Source: Henriciella sp. | GTDB taxonomy: Bacteria; Pseudomonadota; Alphaproteobacteria; Caulobacterales; Hyphomonadaceae | Direction of reading: 5' to 3' | Assembly (NCBI GenBank): GCA_002733705.1 | Contig: NVWP01000027.1 | Coordinates: 1 to 64,000 of the forward strand | DNA: 64,000 bases | In this document: positions 47,531 through 55,291 of the stretch, piece after piece | Position numbering within the stretch: the stretch's first letter is position 1 | Layout of the letters: the number at the start of each line of letters is the position of its first letter | Position numbers and translations under genes: made by a program | The notes under the pieces: model-generated | Databases searched by the model: none | Told to the model about the DNA's origin: nothing | What the model saw: only the letters and a program-made list of their open reading frames with translations

Positions 47531-47602
47531 CTGGCGTCCCGCAATCTGTGCTTTGTGCTAAAGCGTTCAGATGGACCGCAGGGGCACTAGTTTCAAGCCG
47601 CG

Positions 47603-48670
47603 CTAGTCTGTGCCGGTGCCACGCAGCTCTGGTCCGGCACTTGCGAGCGCGGCCTCCGCGTTTTCCTCATCCTGCAGGATAATCGCGCCGCCAAGCTCGC
47701 GCGTCGCCTGGCCCGCCTCGCCGATATAATAAGCCATCATGGCAAGGTGATCGGCCATCAGGCGGGCATCGCCGGACTGGTTCGACACGAAGACCGGGTC
47801 GAGCGTGGCGGCCCGGCGCCAGGCCGCTTCCAGCCTGTCGATGCGCGATTGCACCGCTTCACTGACGGCCACTTCCGGCTCTGCGGCTATGCTGGCAGGC
47901 AGAAGCTGGCTTGCAAGCTGCGCGCGGGCACGGGCGGCATAGAAAGCGGTGATGTCCGCCTTCGAAGCGGGCCAGCCATCGCGCAGCGCGATCTGCTCGC
48001 CAAGCTCCGTGGTCGAGATATCGGACCAGCTCGCCATGAGCGCCAGCTTTCCCAGAAGGCTGTCATAGCCGGTCGACGGCGCAGCAAGATCGCGCTCCAG
48101 CCGGCCTTCATAGCGTGCCAGTGCCTCCGCGGCGGCGGCAAGACGCGGCGTCTGCGTCAGCTGCGGATCGATCGTCAGCAGCCGGGCGGCGGCTGAGAGG
48201 TCGGGGTCGGCCGCCCCGCGCGGCGTTCTCGCCTCACCGGCCATCAGCCGCGCATATTCGCTCATTGAGGCCGACAGGGTCTCCTGCCAGGCGGGAAGCC
48301 CCGTCAACCGGGCCTGCGGGTGCCAGCCCGGACGATCCGTCGCCCATCCCGGCCCTTCGATCTCGCGCCCAATCATCGTAATCATGATGCCGGTCTCCGG
48401 CGAGGTCCACGGCCGCTCCGCCGACAGGATGACCGTGTCGTCCTTGATGTCATGGGAACCGGCCACAAGGGCCGGATAGAAGGCGGCAATGGCCAGGACA
48501 CCAACCACCTTGATCGCGGCGACGCAGCGGCGCCACCACCAGCTTGCCGAATGCATGAAAGGCGAGGGTTCAGCCTCTTCCAGATAGGATTCTGGCAGGT
48601 CGGTGCCGATAAGCGTTACAGCTGGGCCGTCCTCGCGCGCCTTTACCGGTAGCTTTTCGACATTGCTCAT
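47603..48670 (-). CDS. DUF2333-like membrane-anchored protein
   Basis: 355 residues. A single membrane helix (about 50-72) separates a short cytoplasmic N-terminus from a long helical region outside. Segments like GDARLMADHLAMMAYYIGEA near the C-terminus and the preceding helical blocks resemble DUF2333 proteins. This match is from memory of the pattern, not from an alignment. The function is unknown. The gap before nfuA is 72 bp. Confidence 0.6.
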   Translation of the reverse strand: MSNVEKLPVKAREDGPAVTLIGTDLPESYLEEAEPSPFMHSASWWWRRCVAAIKVVGVLAIAAFYPALVAGSHDIKDDTVILSAERPWTSPETGIMITMIGREIEGPGWATDRPGWHPQARLTGLPAWQETLSASMSEYARLMAGEARTPRGAADPDLSAAARLLTIDPQLTQTPRLAAAAEALARYEGRLERDLAAPSTGYDSLLGKLALMASWSDISTTELGEQIALRDGWPASKADITAFYAARARAQLASQLLPASIAAEPEVAVSEAVQSRIDRLEAAWRRAATLDPVFVSNQSGDARLMADHLAMMAYYIGEAGQATRELGGAIILQDEENAEAALASAGPELRGTGTD

Positions 48671-48737
48671 AAGGGATGGACCCGGGCTGCTTCAGGTAAC
48701 GGCCCGACAATCCAGAGGGCCGCGCAACTGCATTAAG

Positions 48738-48755
48738 AGATTGTTAACACAATCT
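48738..48755. repeat. Inverted repeat upstream of the DUF2333-like gene
   Basis: AGATTGT, TAAC, ACAATCT: a perfect 7-bp inverted repeat in an AT-rich piece of the 138-bp gap between the 40-residue peptide gene and the DUF2333-like gene. It may be an operator or weak terminator. Nothing else is recognised in this gap. Confidence 0.35.
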
Positions 48756-48808
48756 TCTTCATCCGCCCACGGCATTTTTATGGTTTGTTGCGCAAGTGCA
48801 ATGATTGC

Positions 48809-48931
48809 CTAAAGGCCGGTCATCTGCAGTACAGCAAGCGCGCTGGCCGCCGCAATCATGACGATGAGCAGACCGAGGCCGAGATGTCCGCCGCTATGGC
48901 GGCGCGTGCGTGTCTGGCTATTTGCTGTCAT
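48809..48931 (-). CDS. Small single-helix membrane peptide (40 residues)
   Basis: MTANSQTRTRRHSGGHLGLG begins a 40-residue peptide whose second half is one membrane helix (about 17-37: LGLGLLIVMIAAASALAVLQ). The basic N-terminus suggests N-inside. ATG 48931 lies inside the lipoprotein gene (14-bp overlap) with AGGAG ten bases upstream. The overlap and site suggest translational coupling. No family is recognised. Confidence 0.55.
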   Translation of the reverse strand: MTANSQTRTRRHSGGHLGLGLLIVMIAAASALAVLQMTGL

Positions 48932-49121
48932 TGGCGTCGGTCTCCTGCGGGCTGGGCTCGTCCAGGTCATTAATCTGTTCCGAGACGCCGTCTGCAATGT
49001 CTTCCAGCCGGTCCACACGCTCTTCCTGCCGGTCGCAGCCTGAAAGAGAGCCCATGCCACAAAGCGTGGCCGCCGCAAGACAAAGCGCAGCAAGCTGGCG
49101 GGAAGAAAACGAGTGTCTCAT
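48918..49121 (-). CDS. Small predicted lipoprotein (67 residues)
   Basis: From ATG 49121 (MRHSFSSRQL) the signal peptide ends in a lipobox LSGC; the mature part is about 40 residues, highly acidic (DRQEERVDRLEDIADGVSEQ) and probably helical. An upstream in-frame ATG at 49151 would spoil the signal sequence. The 3' end overlaps the 40-residue membrane peptide gene. Family and role are unknown; entericidin-like roles are only a loose comparison. Confidence 0.62.
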   Translation of the reverse strand: MRHSFSSRQLAALCLAAATLCGMGSLSGCDRQEERVDRLEDIADGVSEQINDLDEPSPQETDANDSK

Positions 49122-49185
49122 ACTGAACCAGAAGTTAGAGCGGTTCGCCATAAAATACGAGCCCTGCTTTCCCGATCGCCCATTG

Positions 49186-50139
49186 TCAAAGCGCGCCAAG
49201 GGCGCGGCCGACCGTTTCGCCGGCCTCATGGATGGCATCGCGCGCGGGCACTGACACCGCGGTGAGGTTCATGAAGCCGTGCACCATGCCGGGATGTTCC
49301 CGGATGGTGACGGGCACGCCGTGTGCGGCCAGCTTGGTGGCATAGGCGCGCCCCTCATCCTTTAGCGGGTCCCAGCCGCAGAGGACCACATGCGCGGGGG
49401 GCAGGCCCCGGAAGTCATTTTCCGGCGCAAATAGCGGCGAGACCTTCCGGTCCATCCGGTCGCTCTCGGCCTGGATATAGGCGTCGCGGAAATAGTCGAA
49501 CAACCGCTCTGAGAGGAAGAAGCCTTCCTGGAAAGTCAGTTTCTTGGTGCTGATATCCGCGAACTGGACCAGCGGATAAAGCAGAAGCTGGAAAGCCGGC
49601 GCTGGTTCGCCGAGGCGGTTCAGTTCCTGACAGAGATAGGCCGCAAGGTTTCCGCCCGCACTGTCACCGGCCACGCAGAGGCGTTCAGGATCCATCGTCA
49701 GCAGGTCGCTGCGCTGGGTCGCCCAGTGCCAGATCGCCATGGCGTCTTCATGCGCAGCGGGGAAGGGGTGTTCAGGCGCAAGCCTGTAGTGGACAGACAA
49801 TACCCGGCAGCGCGAGCCCGCCGCCAGCCTGCGGCAGATCATGTCATGGCTGTCGAGGTCGCCAAGGACAAAGCCGCCGCCATGGAAGAAAATGATGCCC
49901 GGCCCCGGCCCGATCCCCGCCCCAAGCGGCGTGTAGAGCCGCGCCTTGAGAGGTCCGTCCGCGCCGTCCACGGCCAGCGTCGAGATGTCGGCAAGCTCCG
50001 GTGCATCGCGTTCCACAGACCGGCTCGCGCGGTAGAAACTGTTGCGCAGCCGGTCGGTCGACTGGGCCCAGTCGAGCTTTGAGAAATCGGGGAGTTTGAA
50101 GCGGTCCAGAAATGTCCGCAGGGTTTCGTCCAGAGCCAT
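49186..50139 (-). CDS. Alpha/beta hydrolase, hormone-sensitive lipase family
   Basis: A 317-residue carboxylesterase-like enzyme. The oxyanion-hole motif HGGG is at 86-89, nucleophile S160 in GDSAGG, D257 in CGWDPLKDEG and H287 in PGMVHGF, a complete triad. Family members cleave short- to medium-chain esters. The natural substrate is unknown. Its stop lies 64 bp before the lipoprotein start on the same strand. Confidence 0.92.
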   Translation of the reverse strand: MALDETLRTFLDRFKLPDFSKLDWAQSTDRLRNSFYRASRSVERDAPELADISTLAVDGADGPLKARLYTPLGAGIGPGPGIIFFHGGGFVLGDLDSHDMICRRLAAGSRCRVLSVHYRLAPEHPFPAAHEDAMAIWHWATQRSDLLTMDPERLCVAGDSAGGNLAAYLCQELNRLGEPAPAFQLLLYPLVQFADISTKKLTFQEGFFLSERLFDYFRDAYIQAESDRMDRKVSPLFAPENDFRGLPPAHVVLCGWDPLKDEGRAYATKLAAHGVPVTIREHPGMVHGFMNLTAVSVPARDAIHEAGETVGRALGAL

Positions 50140-50219
50140 CGCCCTAAAATGACGCGTCCCTCACCTTTTTTGAAGCGTCTTTTCGCGCATGGGCGCAGGC
50201 TTTTTCTGCATGGAACCGT

Positions 50220-51128
50220 TTAATAGGCAGACATCATCCAGATGAGGCGCCGGATTCCATAGTATCTCAGCCGGTCGAGCCCTGCCGTGATCAGCCTTTC
50301 GCGCGTTGGTTCCGGCAGGTTTTCCACTCGTCCGATGAGGCGCACGCCGAGGTCGCAGAAATTCACCTTTTCCAGCGCGGCATTCATCTCGCGCCGGCTC
50401 TTGCCCTCTGTCGTCAGCAGCAGGGTAATGTCGCTGTCGAAGAGAAGCTGCGTCCCAAGCGACTGGATCGCGCTCATATCGGCCCGCGACAGCGCCGCCC
50501 TGTTCTTGGGATTGGACCGTCCGTCGCGGATCGCGTCCAGCAGGATGCCGCTCGCTTCCAGCCCGAACTCGTAAAGCGGATCGCCCGGCTCCACACGCGC
50601 CTGGACGAACCGGTAGGCTTCCTGTTCGGAAAGGTCGGAATATTCGACCAGGTCGCTGCCCTGGCAGTAGGGCGCCCCCGACTGCGAGAGGGCGGCAAGC
50701 TCGCCTTCAGCCAGATCCATAAGCTGGTTGAAGTAGCGGATGTCGGCTTTCGACAGCCGGTCCAGATTGGCATAGATATCGTCCAGACCGGACTGGAGCA
50801 CGATCAGGCCGATCTCGCCGTCCGGCGCGCCGCGTTCCAGTGCCTCTACCAGCGTGTCGCGCAGATCCTGCGCCGCTGAGGGGAAGGTCCGGTCCAGCCG
50901 GTCGAAATAGGCGCGCGTCACTTCATCCTCGCCAAGTTCGGCAAGCTGCGCCTCCCCGTCCGGCGCCAGCGGCGTCTCAACCTCGTCCCGCACGCTCCCC
51001 GTCAATGAAGGGAAGGCCACCAGGGTGACGAATACCGCGCCGACCAGAAGGGCAGCCGCAAGGCCCAGCCAGAGCCCCGTGCTCCGGCCGCGCTTGCGCT
51101 GCTCTCTTTCGCTGTCCGGCCCGCCCAC
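50220..51128 (-). CDS. Hypothetical protein with one membrane helix
   Basis: 302 residues: a charged N-terminus, one membrane helix (about 18-40), an acidic linker, and a helical domain (about 65-302). Two cysteines occur (APYCQGSD and NFCDLGV). No known domain is recognised. It begins two bases after the stop of the feruloyl-CoA synthase-like gene and so is probably in one transcript with it. Confidence 0.65.
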   Translation of the reverse strand: MGGPDSEREQRKRGRSTGLWLGLAAALLVGAVFVTLVAFPSLTGSVRDEVETPLAPDGEAQLAELGEDEVTRAYFDRLDRTFPSAAQDLRDTLVEALERGAPDGEIGLIVLQSGLDDIYANLDRLSKADIRYFNQLMDLAEGELAALSQSGAPYCQGSDLVEYSDLSEQEAYRFVQARVEPGDPLYEFGLEASGILLDAIRDGRSNPKNRAALSRADMSAIQSLGTQLLFDSDITLLLTTEGKSRREMNAALEKVNFCDLGVRLIGRVENLPEPTRERLITAGLDRLRYYGIRRLIWMMSAY

Positions 51129-51130
51129 GC

Positions 51131-52987
51131 CTAGACGGTGACGACGCCCGGTCCGGGCGGCTCGCTATAGAGGGCCGCGACCAGATTGGCGCGCCGGTCG
51201 ATGACGGCCCGCTGGTTCACATAGCCCTTGTCGGTAATCTCCCCCGCATCGATGGATGGCGGCTCGGTCATGACCATGAAGCGTTTGATCTTGCGCGAAG
51301 AGCCCTTCTCACCCGAGTTAAAGGCCTTCACCTTCTCGGTCAGGTCGTCCGTCAGCTGGCCAAAGGCTTTCTGCATGTCGCCGCCGGCTTTCTTCGCATA
51401 GGCCTGCATCGTCGCCTGTGCCGGCCAGAAGAGGGCTGTGGCGAAATTCTTGTCCTGCCCGGCCAGGACGGCATCAAAGACCAGCGGCGAACAGCCGGCG
51501 ACAAGGTCCGGGCGCAGCGTGCCGACGCTCACCCATGTTCCCGTCGACAGCTTGAAATCCTCACCGACGCGTCCATCGAAGATAATGCCCTTGTTCGGGT
51601 CATTCTCATCGACCATGACCGCCGCGTCGCCGAGCTTGTAATACCCCTCTTCGTCAAAGACTTCCGCATTCTTCTCCGGCATGTCGACATAGCCCGGCAT
51701 GACGCTCGGGCCCTTGACGCGCACTTCCAGTTTGGCGCCGTTCGGCACCAGTTTCAGCGTCATGCCCGGCAGTGGCAGGCCGATCAGGCCAACGCGTTCG
51801 ACCACCCAGTGCACCACAGTAATGCCCTGCGTCTCGGTCGCGCCATACATGGTCACGATCGGTATGCGCTTGCCTGTGGCCTTGATGGCAAGGGCCTGCA
51901 GCCGGTCATAGAGGTCGTCCGACAGCGTGGCGCCGCCATAGCCGATGGACCGCATATTCTTGAAGAAGGCCTCCAGCAGCTCATCATCCTGCTCCATGGC
52001 GTCGGCCAGCATGGACAGGGCAATCGGCGCAGTCCCAAAGGAGGACGGGCTGACTTCGCGGATATTGCGGATCGTCTCCCCGAACAGATCCGGCGTCGGC
52101 TTGCCGCCATCGATCCAGAAAGTCGCGCCATTCCAGAGCGCTCCATTGAAGTTCACATTGGAGCCGGAAATGTGGTTCCAGGGCAGCCAGTCCAGAACCT
52201 GCGAAACCTCATCGGGGTCATAGTCCGGGTCGCGCGCATCATCGCGCAGACCTTCCTGCCCGGCGATCATGGAGCACATGGCGCCCTGCGTCGTGGGGAC
52301 GGGCTTCGGCATGCCGGTGGAACCGGAGGTGAAGAGATACTTGCCGACGCTGTCATCATTGAGCTTCGCCATGGCTTCATCGACAGTCGGGGTGGGCTTC
52401 GTTTCGGCCAGCTTGTCGAAGGACTGGATCTCATTGGTTGCGCCGGTCTTGGCAAAGACGGTGCAGCCATGATCGCCAAGCGCATTGAGGGCATTCTTGA
52501 ACGGCTCGACATCCTGCACGAAGATCGCCTTGGGCTTCACCGCGCCAAAGCAATGCTTCAGCTTGCCGAAATCCGTCGACATGGTGGAATAGGGCACAGA
52601 GATCGGGGCCGCCGGCGCGCCGACCTTCATGGCGGCGAGGATCGTCAGCGCGCTTTCGATGGAGTTGCCCGACAGGATCATGACAGGCGCGTCCGGGCCT
52701 GCGCCCATATCCAGAAAGGCCTGCGCCAGCGCATCAACCGTCTTCTTGCCTTCGCCATAGGTGACGGTGCGCCACTGGTCTGTCTCGGGATCGCGCTGCT
52801 TCAGCCAGGGGCGGTCCGGGTGCTCTGCGGCGCGCTCATCCAGACAGTGCGGGATTGTCTTGGGCCGGTCGCCCGGCGTCTGGCGCGGCGTCAGATAGAT
52901 CGTGCCGTCATCCTTGCGGACCATTTCAATGTCCGGCTCTTTCTGCGGCAGGGGGCGGAATGGCGGCAAAGCCTGTCCGTCGGCCAT
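51131..52987 (-). CDS. Feruloyl-CoA synthase-like AMP-binding ligase
   Basis: The 618-residue adenylate-forming enzyme has FTSGSTGMPK as the AMP/ATP loop (about 215-224), MYGATETQG (A5) and the GEDFKLSTGTWVSVG block that is typical of the feruloyl-CoA synthase group. The block LSGNSIESALTILAAMKVG is also shared. It should activate a carboxylic acid, possibly an aromatic one, to its CoA thioester. The product's fate is not visible here, since no enoyl-CoA hydratase/vanillin gene is near. Confidence 0.78.
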   Translation of the reverse strand: MADGQALPPFRPLPQKEPDIEMVRKDDGTIYLTPRQTPGDRPKTIPHCLDERAAEHPDRPWLKQRDPETDQWRTVTYGEGKKTVDALAQAFLDMGAGPDAPVMILSGNSIESALTILAAMKVGAPAAPISVPYSTMSTDFGKLKHCFGAVKPKAIFVQDVEPFKNALNALGDHGCTVFAKTGATNEIQSFDKLAETKPTPTVDEAMAKLNDDSVGKYLFTSGSTGMPKPVPTTQGAMCSMIAGQEGLRDDARDPDYDPDEVSQVLDWLPWNHISGSNVNFNGALWNGATFWIDGGKPTPDLFGETIRNIREVSPSSFGTAPIALSMLADAMEQDDELLEAFFKNMRSIGYGGATLSDDLYDRLQALAIKATGKRIPIVTMYGATETQGITVVHWVVERVGLIGLPLPGMTLKLVPNGAKLEVRVKGPSVMPGYVDMPEKNAEVFDEEGYYKLGDAAVMVDENDPNKGIIFDGRVGEDFKLSTGTWVSVGTLRPDLVAGCSPLVFDAVLAGQDKNFATALFWPAQATMQAYAKKAGGDMQKAFGQLTDDLTEKVKAFNSGEKGSSRKIKRFMVMTEPPSIDAGEITDKGYVNQRAVIDRRANLVAALYSEPPGPGVVTV

Positions 52988-53136
52988 GTGGTCTCTCCCT
53001 TGGAAACTATGTTTTTGTGTAGCCCGTTCAGTTTATACACCCAGCGTGCCCTGCCAAGGGAGGGTCAAAGCTGACTGCGCGTCAGTCCTATCGGATGTGA
53101 CAGGGGAAAACCGGTCTGAGTCTCATCTTCCCGTCC

Positions 53137-53880
53137 CTAAAGCGGTTTGAGGCGGTATCTTGAGACCGATTCATGACGCTCGCGGGCCGCGTCGGCGAGT
53201 CGGCGCAACTTGTCTGGAAGGGCGGGCGGCGCCTCTCGCGGGGCGCCGAACCCTGTCGACTGCCAGACCGCGTCATACCAGTGCGGCGCCCAGACCCCAT
53301 CCTCTGGTTTTGCCCCCGCGCTCCAGCTCAGCATCTTGTCTGTATACGGAATTTTCAGTGCGTCGCAGAGCGCGCGCAGCATGCCGGGCGGATCGGCAAG
53401 GATATCGTCGGAATCCACCACCGGGGGCGGTGTGCCTTCCAGCTGGCAGACCCGGTCGAACAGTTCGGCCTGTTGCGGGACACCAATGGCCTCCAGGCTC
53501 ACCTCTTCCATCTTGCGGGCATAGGAGGCCAGCACGCGCGCTGGATCGCGGATCAGGAAGGCATTGGTGACCTCTCCCATCCAGCCGCGCGGAATGGAGG
53601 GCGCCATATGGTGGGTCATGTGCTTCTGGTAGAAGACGGGTTTGCTGCCGGGCACGGGGGCTTGTGTCAGCTGCCGGGCGACCTCCTCTCCATCGCAGGA
53701 TTGCGAGGCGAGGATCGCCTCCTGCATGGGATGTACGATGGCCGTCGCGGTGAGGTAGGCCGCATAGAAGGGCTCATCCACGCAGGCTGTATCCGGGCGC
53801 GCCCCAAAGCTTCGCATCATCGTGGTGGAGAGGTTTCGCGGACCAGACCACATCGCAATCCGGATGGGGGCGTCGTTCAT
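53137..53880 (-). CDS. Sulfotransferase-like P-loop protein
   Basis: 247 residues. It opens with IRIAMWSGPRNLSTTMMRSF, a variant of the sulfotransferase 5'-PAPS loop, and has RDPARVLASYARKMEE as the 3'-phosphate motif. This branch is often found next to class IV aminotransferase genes (from memory). The start overlaps the aminotransferase stop by 4 bp. Substrate and even the sulfotransfer activity are unknown. Confidence 0.75.
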   Translation of the reverse strand: MNDAPIRIAMWSGPRNLSTTMMRSFGARPDTACVDEPFYAAYLTATAIVHPMQEAILASQSCDGEEVARQLTQAPVPGSKPVFYQKHMTHHMAPSIPRGWMGEVTNAFLIRDPARVLASYARKMEEVSLEAIGVPQQAELFDRVCQLEGTPPPVVDSDDILADPPGMLRALCDALKIPYTDKMLSWSAGAKPEDGVWAPHWYDAVWQSTGFGAPREAPPALPDKLRRLADAARERHESVSRYRLKPL

Positions 53881-54803
53881 TTGATCGGCGTCAGGCTGCG
53901 GGCGACAAGGTCCTGGTAAAGCCCGGTAATCCGCTTCGCCATCGGCCCGCCGACCTCCTCCATCGTCCGGCCATCCACCTCGCGTACCGGTGTCACCCCC
54001 GCGAATGTGCCGGTCACGAATGCCTCATCGGCGGAATAGACATCGAACAGGGAGAAGCGCTTCTCGCGCACCTTTATCCCGGCCTCCTCGCAGACGCGAA
54101 TGATGTTGCCGCGCGTGATCCCGCCGAGGCAATAATCGGCGGGCGAAGTCCAGACCTCGCCATCGCGCACGATGAAGAAATGGGTTGAGTTGCAGGTCGC
54201 AACAAAGCCGTCGGCATCCAGCATCAGCCCCTCATCGGCGCCTGCCTTGTCGGCCTGGATACAGGCGAGAATGCAGTTGAGCTTGGAGTGGGAATTCAGC
54301 TTCTGGTCCTGCTCGGCCGGGCCAGTCCGGCGCACATGAACGGTAAACAGCGAGAGGCCCTTCTCGATCACCTCCGGCACCGGCGCCTTGTATTCGGGGA
54401 TGATGACCACGGTCGGCTTGGTGATCGTGAAGCGCGGGCCCTGATAGGGTGTTTTCTTGATGCCGCGCGTCACCATCAGCCGGATGTGCACGCCGTCGGT
54501 CATGTCCTGCGCCTTGAGGCAATCGAACAGCCGGGCGGTCAGCTCGTCCTTTGTCAGGCCGATATCCATGTCGATGGTCTTTGCACCGGCATAGAGGCGT
54601 TTCAGGTGCTCATCGAGAAAGGCGACCCCGCCATCCTTGACGCGCAAGCCTTCCCACACCCCGTCACCCAGCAAATAGCCACTATCGAAGACAGAGACCG
54701 TCGCCTCGTCACGATGCTTGAGCTCTCCATTGACGGAGATCAGCACATCTGCATTGCGCGGATCATAGACAAAATCGTGTACGCCGTGGGGTTCGTCTTC
54801 CAT
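53877..54803 (-). CDS. Class IV aminotransferase (BCAT/D-amino acid transaminase type)
   Basis: 308 residues of the PLP fold type IV. It has FDSGYLLGDGVWEGLRV near the start, a HSKLNCI region with the expected Lys, and CNSTHFFIVRDGEVWTSP with the PLP-phosphate loop. Branched-chain, D-amino-acid and 4-amino-4-deoxychorismate lyase enzymes share it, so the substrate is open. It forms a coupled pair with the sulfotransferase-like gene. The left copy of the 34-bp repeat lies 27 bp upstream. Confidence 0.85.
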   Translation of the reverse strand: MEDEPHGVHDFVYDPRNADVLISVNGELKHRDEATVSVFDSGYLLGDGVWEGLRVKDGGVAFLDEHLKRLYAGAKTIDMDIGLTKDELTARLFDCLKAQDMTDGVHIRLMVTRGIKKTPYQGPRFTITKPTVVIIPEYKAPVPEVIEKGLSLFTVHVRRTGPAEQDQKLNSHSKLNCILACIQADKAGADEGLMLDADGFVATCNSTHFFIVRDGEVWTSPADYCLGGITRGNIIRVCEEAGIKVREKRFSLFDVYSADEAFVTGTFAGVTPVREVDGRTMEEVGGPMAKRITGLYQDLVARSLTPIK

Positions 54804-54830
54804 CTATTTCGACCTCTCTATTCCGAGCCC

Positions 54831-54864
54831 GCGCTCGTCCTTCGACTTCGCTCAGGATGAGCGC
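54831..54864 (+). repeat. 34-bp repeat, left copy (inverted relative to 55246-55279)
   Basis: The 34 bp begin GCGCTCGTCCTTCGACTT and end AGGATGAGCGC. Read on the other strand they are identical to 55246-55279. The copy is itself an imperfect palindrome: GCGCTC-G-TCCT pairs with AGGA-T-GAGCGC around a 12-nt loop. It contains the stop codon (54852-54854) and the last three codons of the GIY-YIG gene. Confidence 0.95.
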
Positions 54865-55211
54865 GTCGAGAGGCCGCCTTGTGTGGACAGGTAGAAGCGG
54901 CCTTTTTCATGGATAGCGGGCGCAGTCCGGGATTTCGACAATTGTTTTAGCTCAGCCCAGTCGCTCCGCATGAAAGCTTCCTTCTTCTTTCGCGACCAGC
55001 CTTTGAGCTGTTGTTCAAACGCTACCATGTCTGTTGGGTCGTCAAACTGGCAGCTCCATAACAATTCCACAGGGCGGTAGCGGTAAGTAAACGCTTTGGG
55101 GTCCGCGCCCTCATTGTGCTGATGAAGCCTCGTCTCAACATCCTGCCCGCGATGGGAGCCGACATAGTAGGCGCCGTTGGAACATCGCAGAATGTAGACA
55201 AAGAAGTTCAT
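54852..55211 (-). CDS. Single-domain GIY-YIG nuclease family protein
   Basis: 119 residues. The GIY-YIG core reads FVYILRCSNGAYYVG (residues 4-18), with R28 (TRLHQHN) and E66 (AFEQQLKGW) in the catalytic positions, then KKEAFMRSDWAELKQLSKSR. The last 25 residues lie beyond the domain, and the final three codons and stop are inside the left 34-bp repeat. Fold similarity to UvrC's N-terminal nuclease does not make it an excinuclease. Role unknown; it may act on the repeat that encloses it. Confidence 0.85.
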   Translation of the reverse strand: MNFFVYILRCSNGAYYVGSHRGQDVETRLHQHNEGADPKAFTYRYRPVELLWSCQFDDPTDMVAFEQQLKGWSRKKKEAFMRSDWAELKQLSKSRTAPAIHEKGRFYLSTQGGLSTRSS

Positions 55212-55245
55212 ACGATCTCTTAGGATTCATCAGGCGCTACCTTAG

Positions 55246-55279
55246 CGCTCATCCTGAGCGAAGTCGAAGGACGAGCGCT
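55246..55279 (+). repeat. 34-bp repeat, right copy
   Basis: Exact inverted copy of 54831-54864, beginning GCGCTCATCCTGAGCGAA. It lies 34 bp before the GIY-YIG start and 12 bp after the end of the acyl-CoA synthetase gene, and can fold as a hairpin in either strand's RNA. Confidence 0.95.
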
Positions 55280-55291
55280 TGAGAGCGCACG

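Larger units (their letters stand above)
54831..55279 (-). mobile_element. Putative inverted-repeat-bounded GIY-YIG unit
   Basis: A 449-bp unit bounded by a perfect 34-bp inverted repeat and holding only the GIY-YIG gene. It lies between the aminotransferase (start 54803) and an acyl-CoA synthetase (end 55292). No target duplication is obvious at the ends. Mobility is inferred from layout; the CTTCGACTTCGCTCAGGA core is, from memory, a very common intergenic repeat in alphaproteobacteria. Confidence 0.5.

Noticed and set aside
54852..55211. Calling the GIY-YIG gene uvrC
   Set aside because: It has only the nuclease domain and is 119 residues long, far shorter than UvrC.
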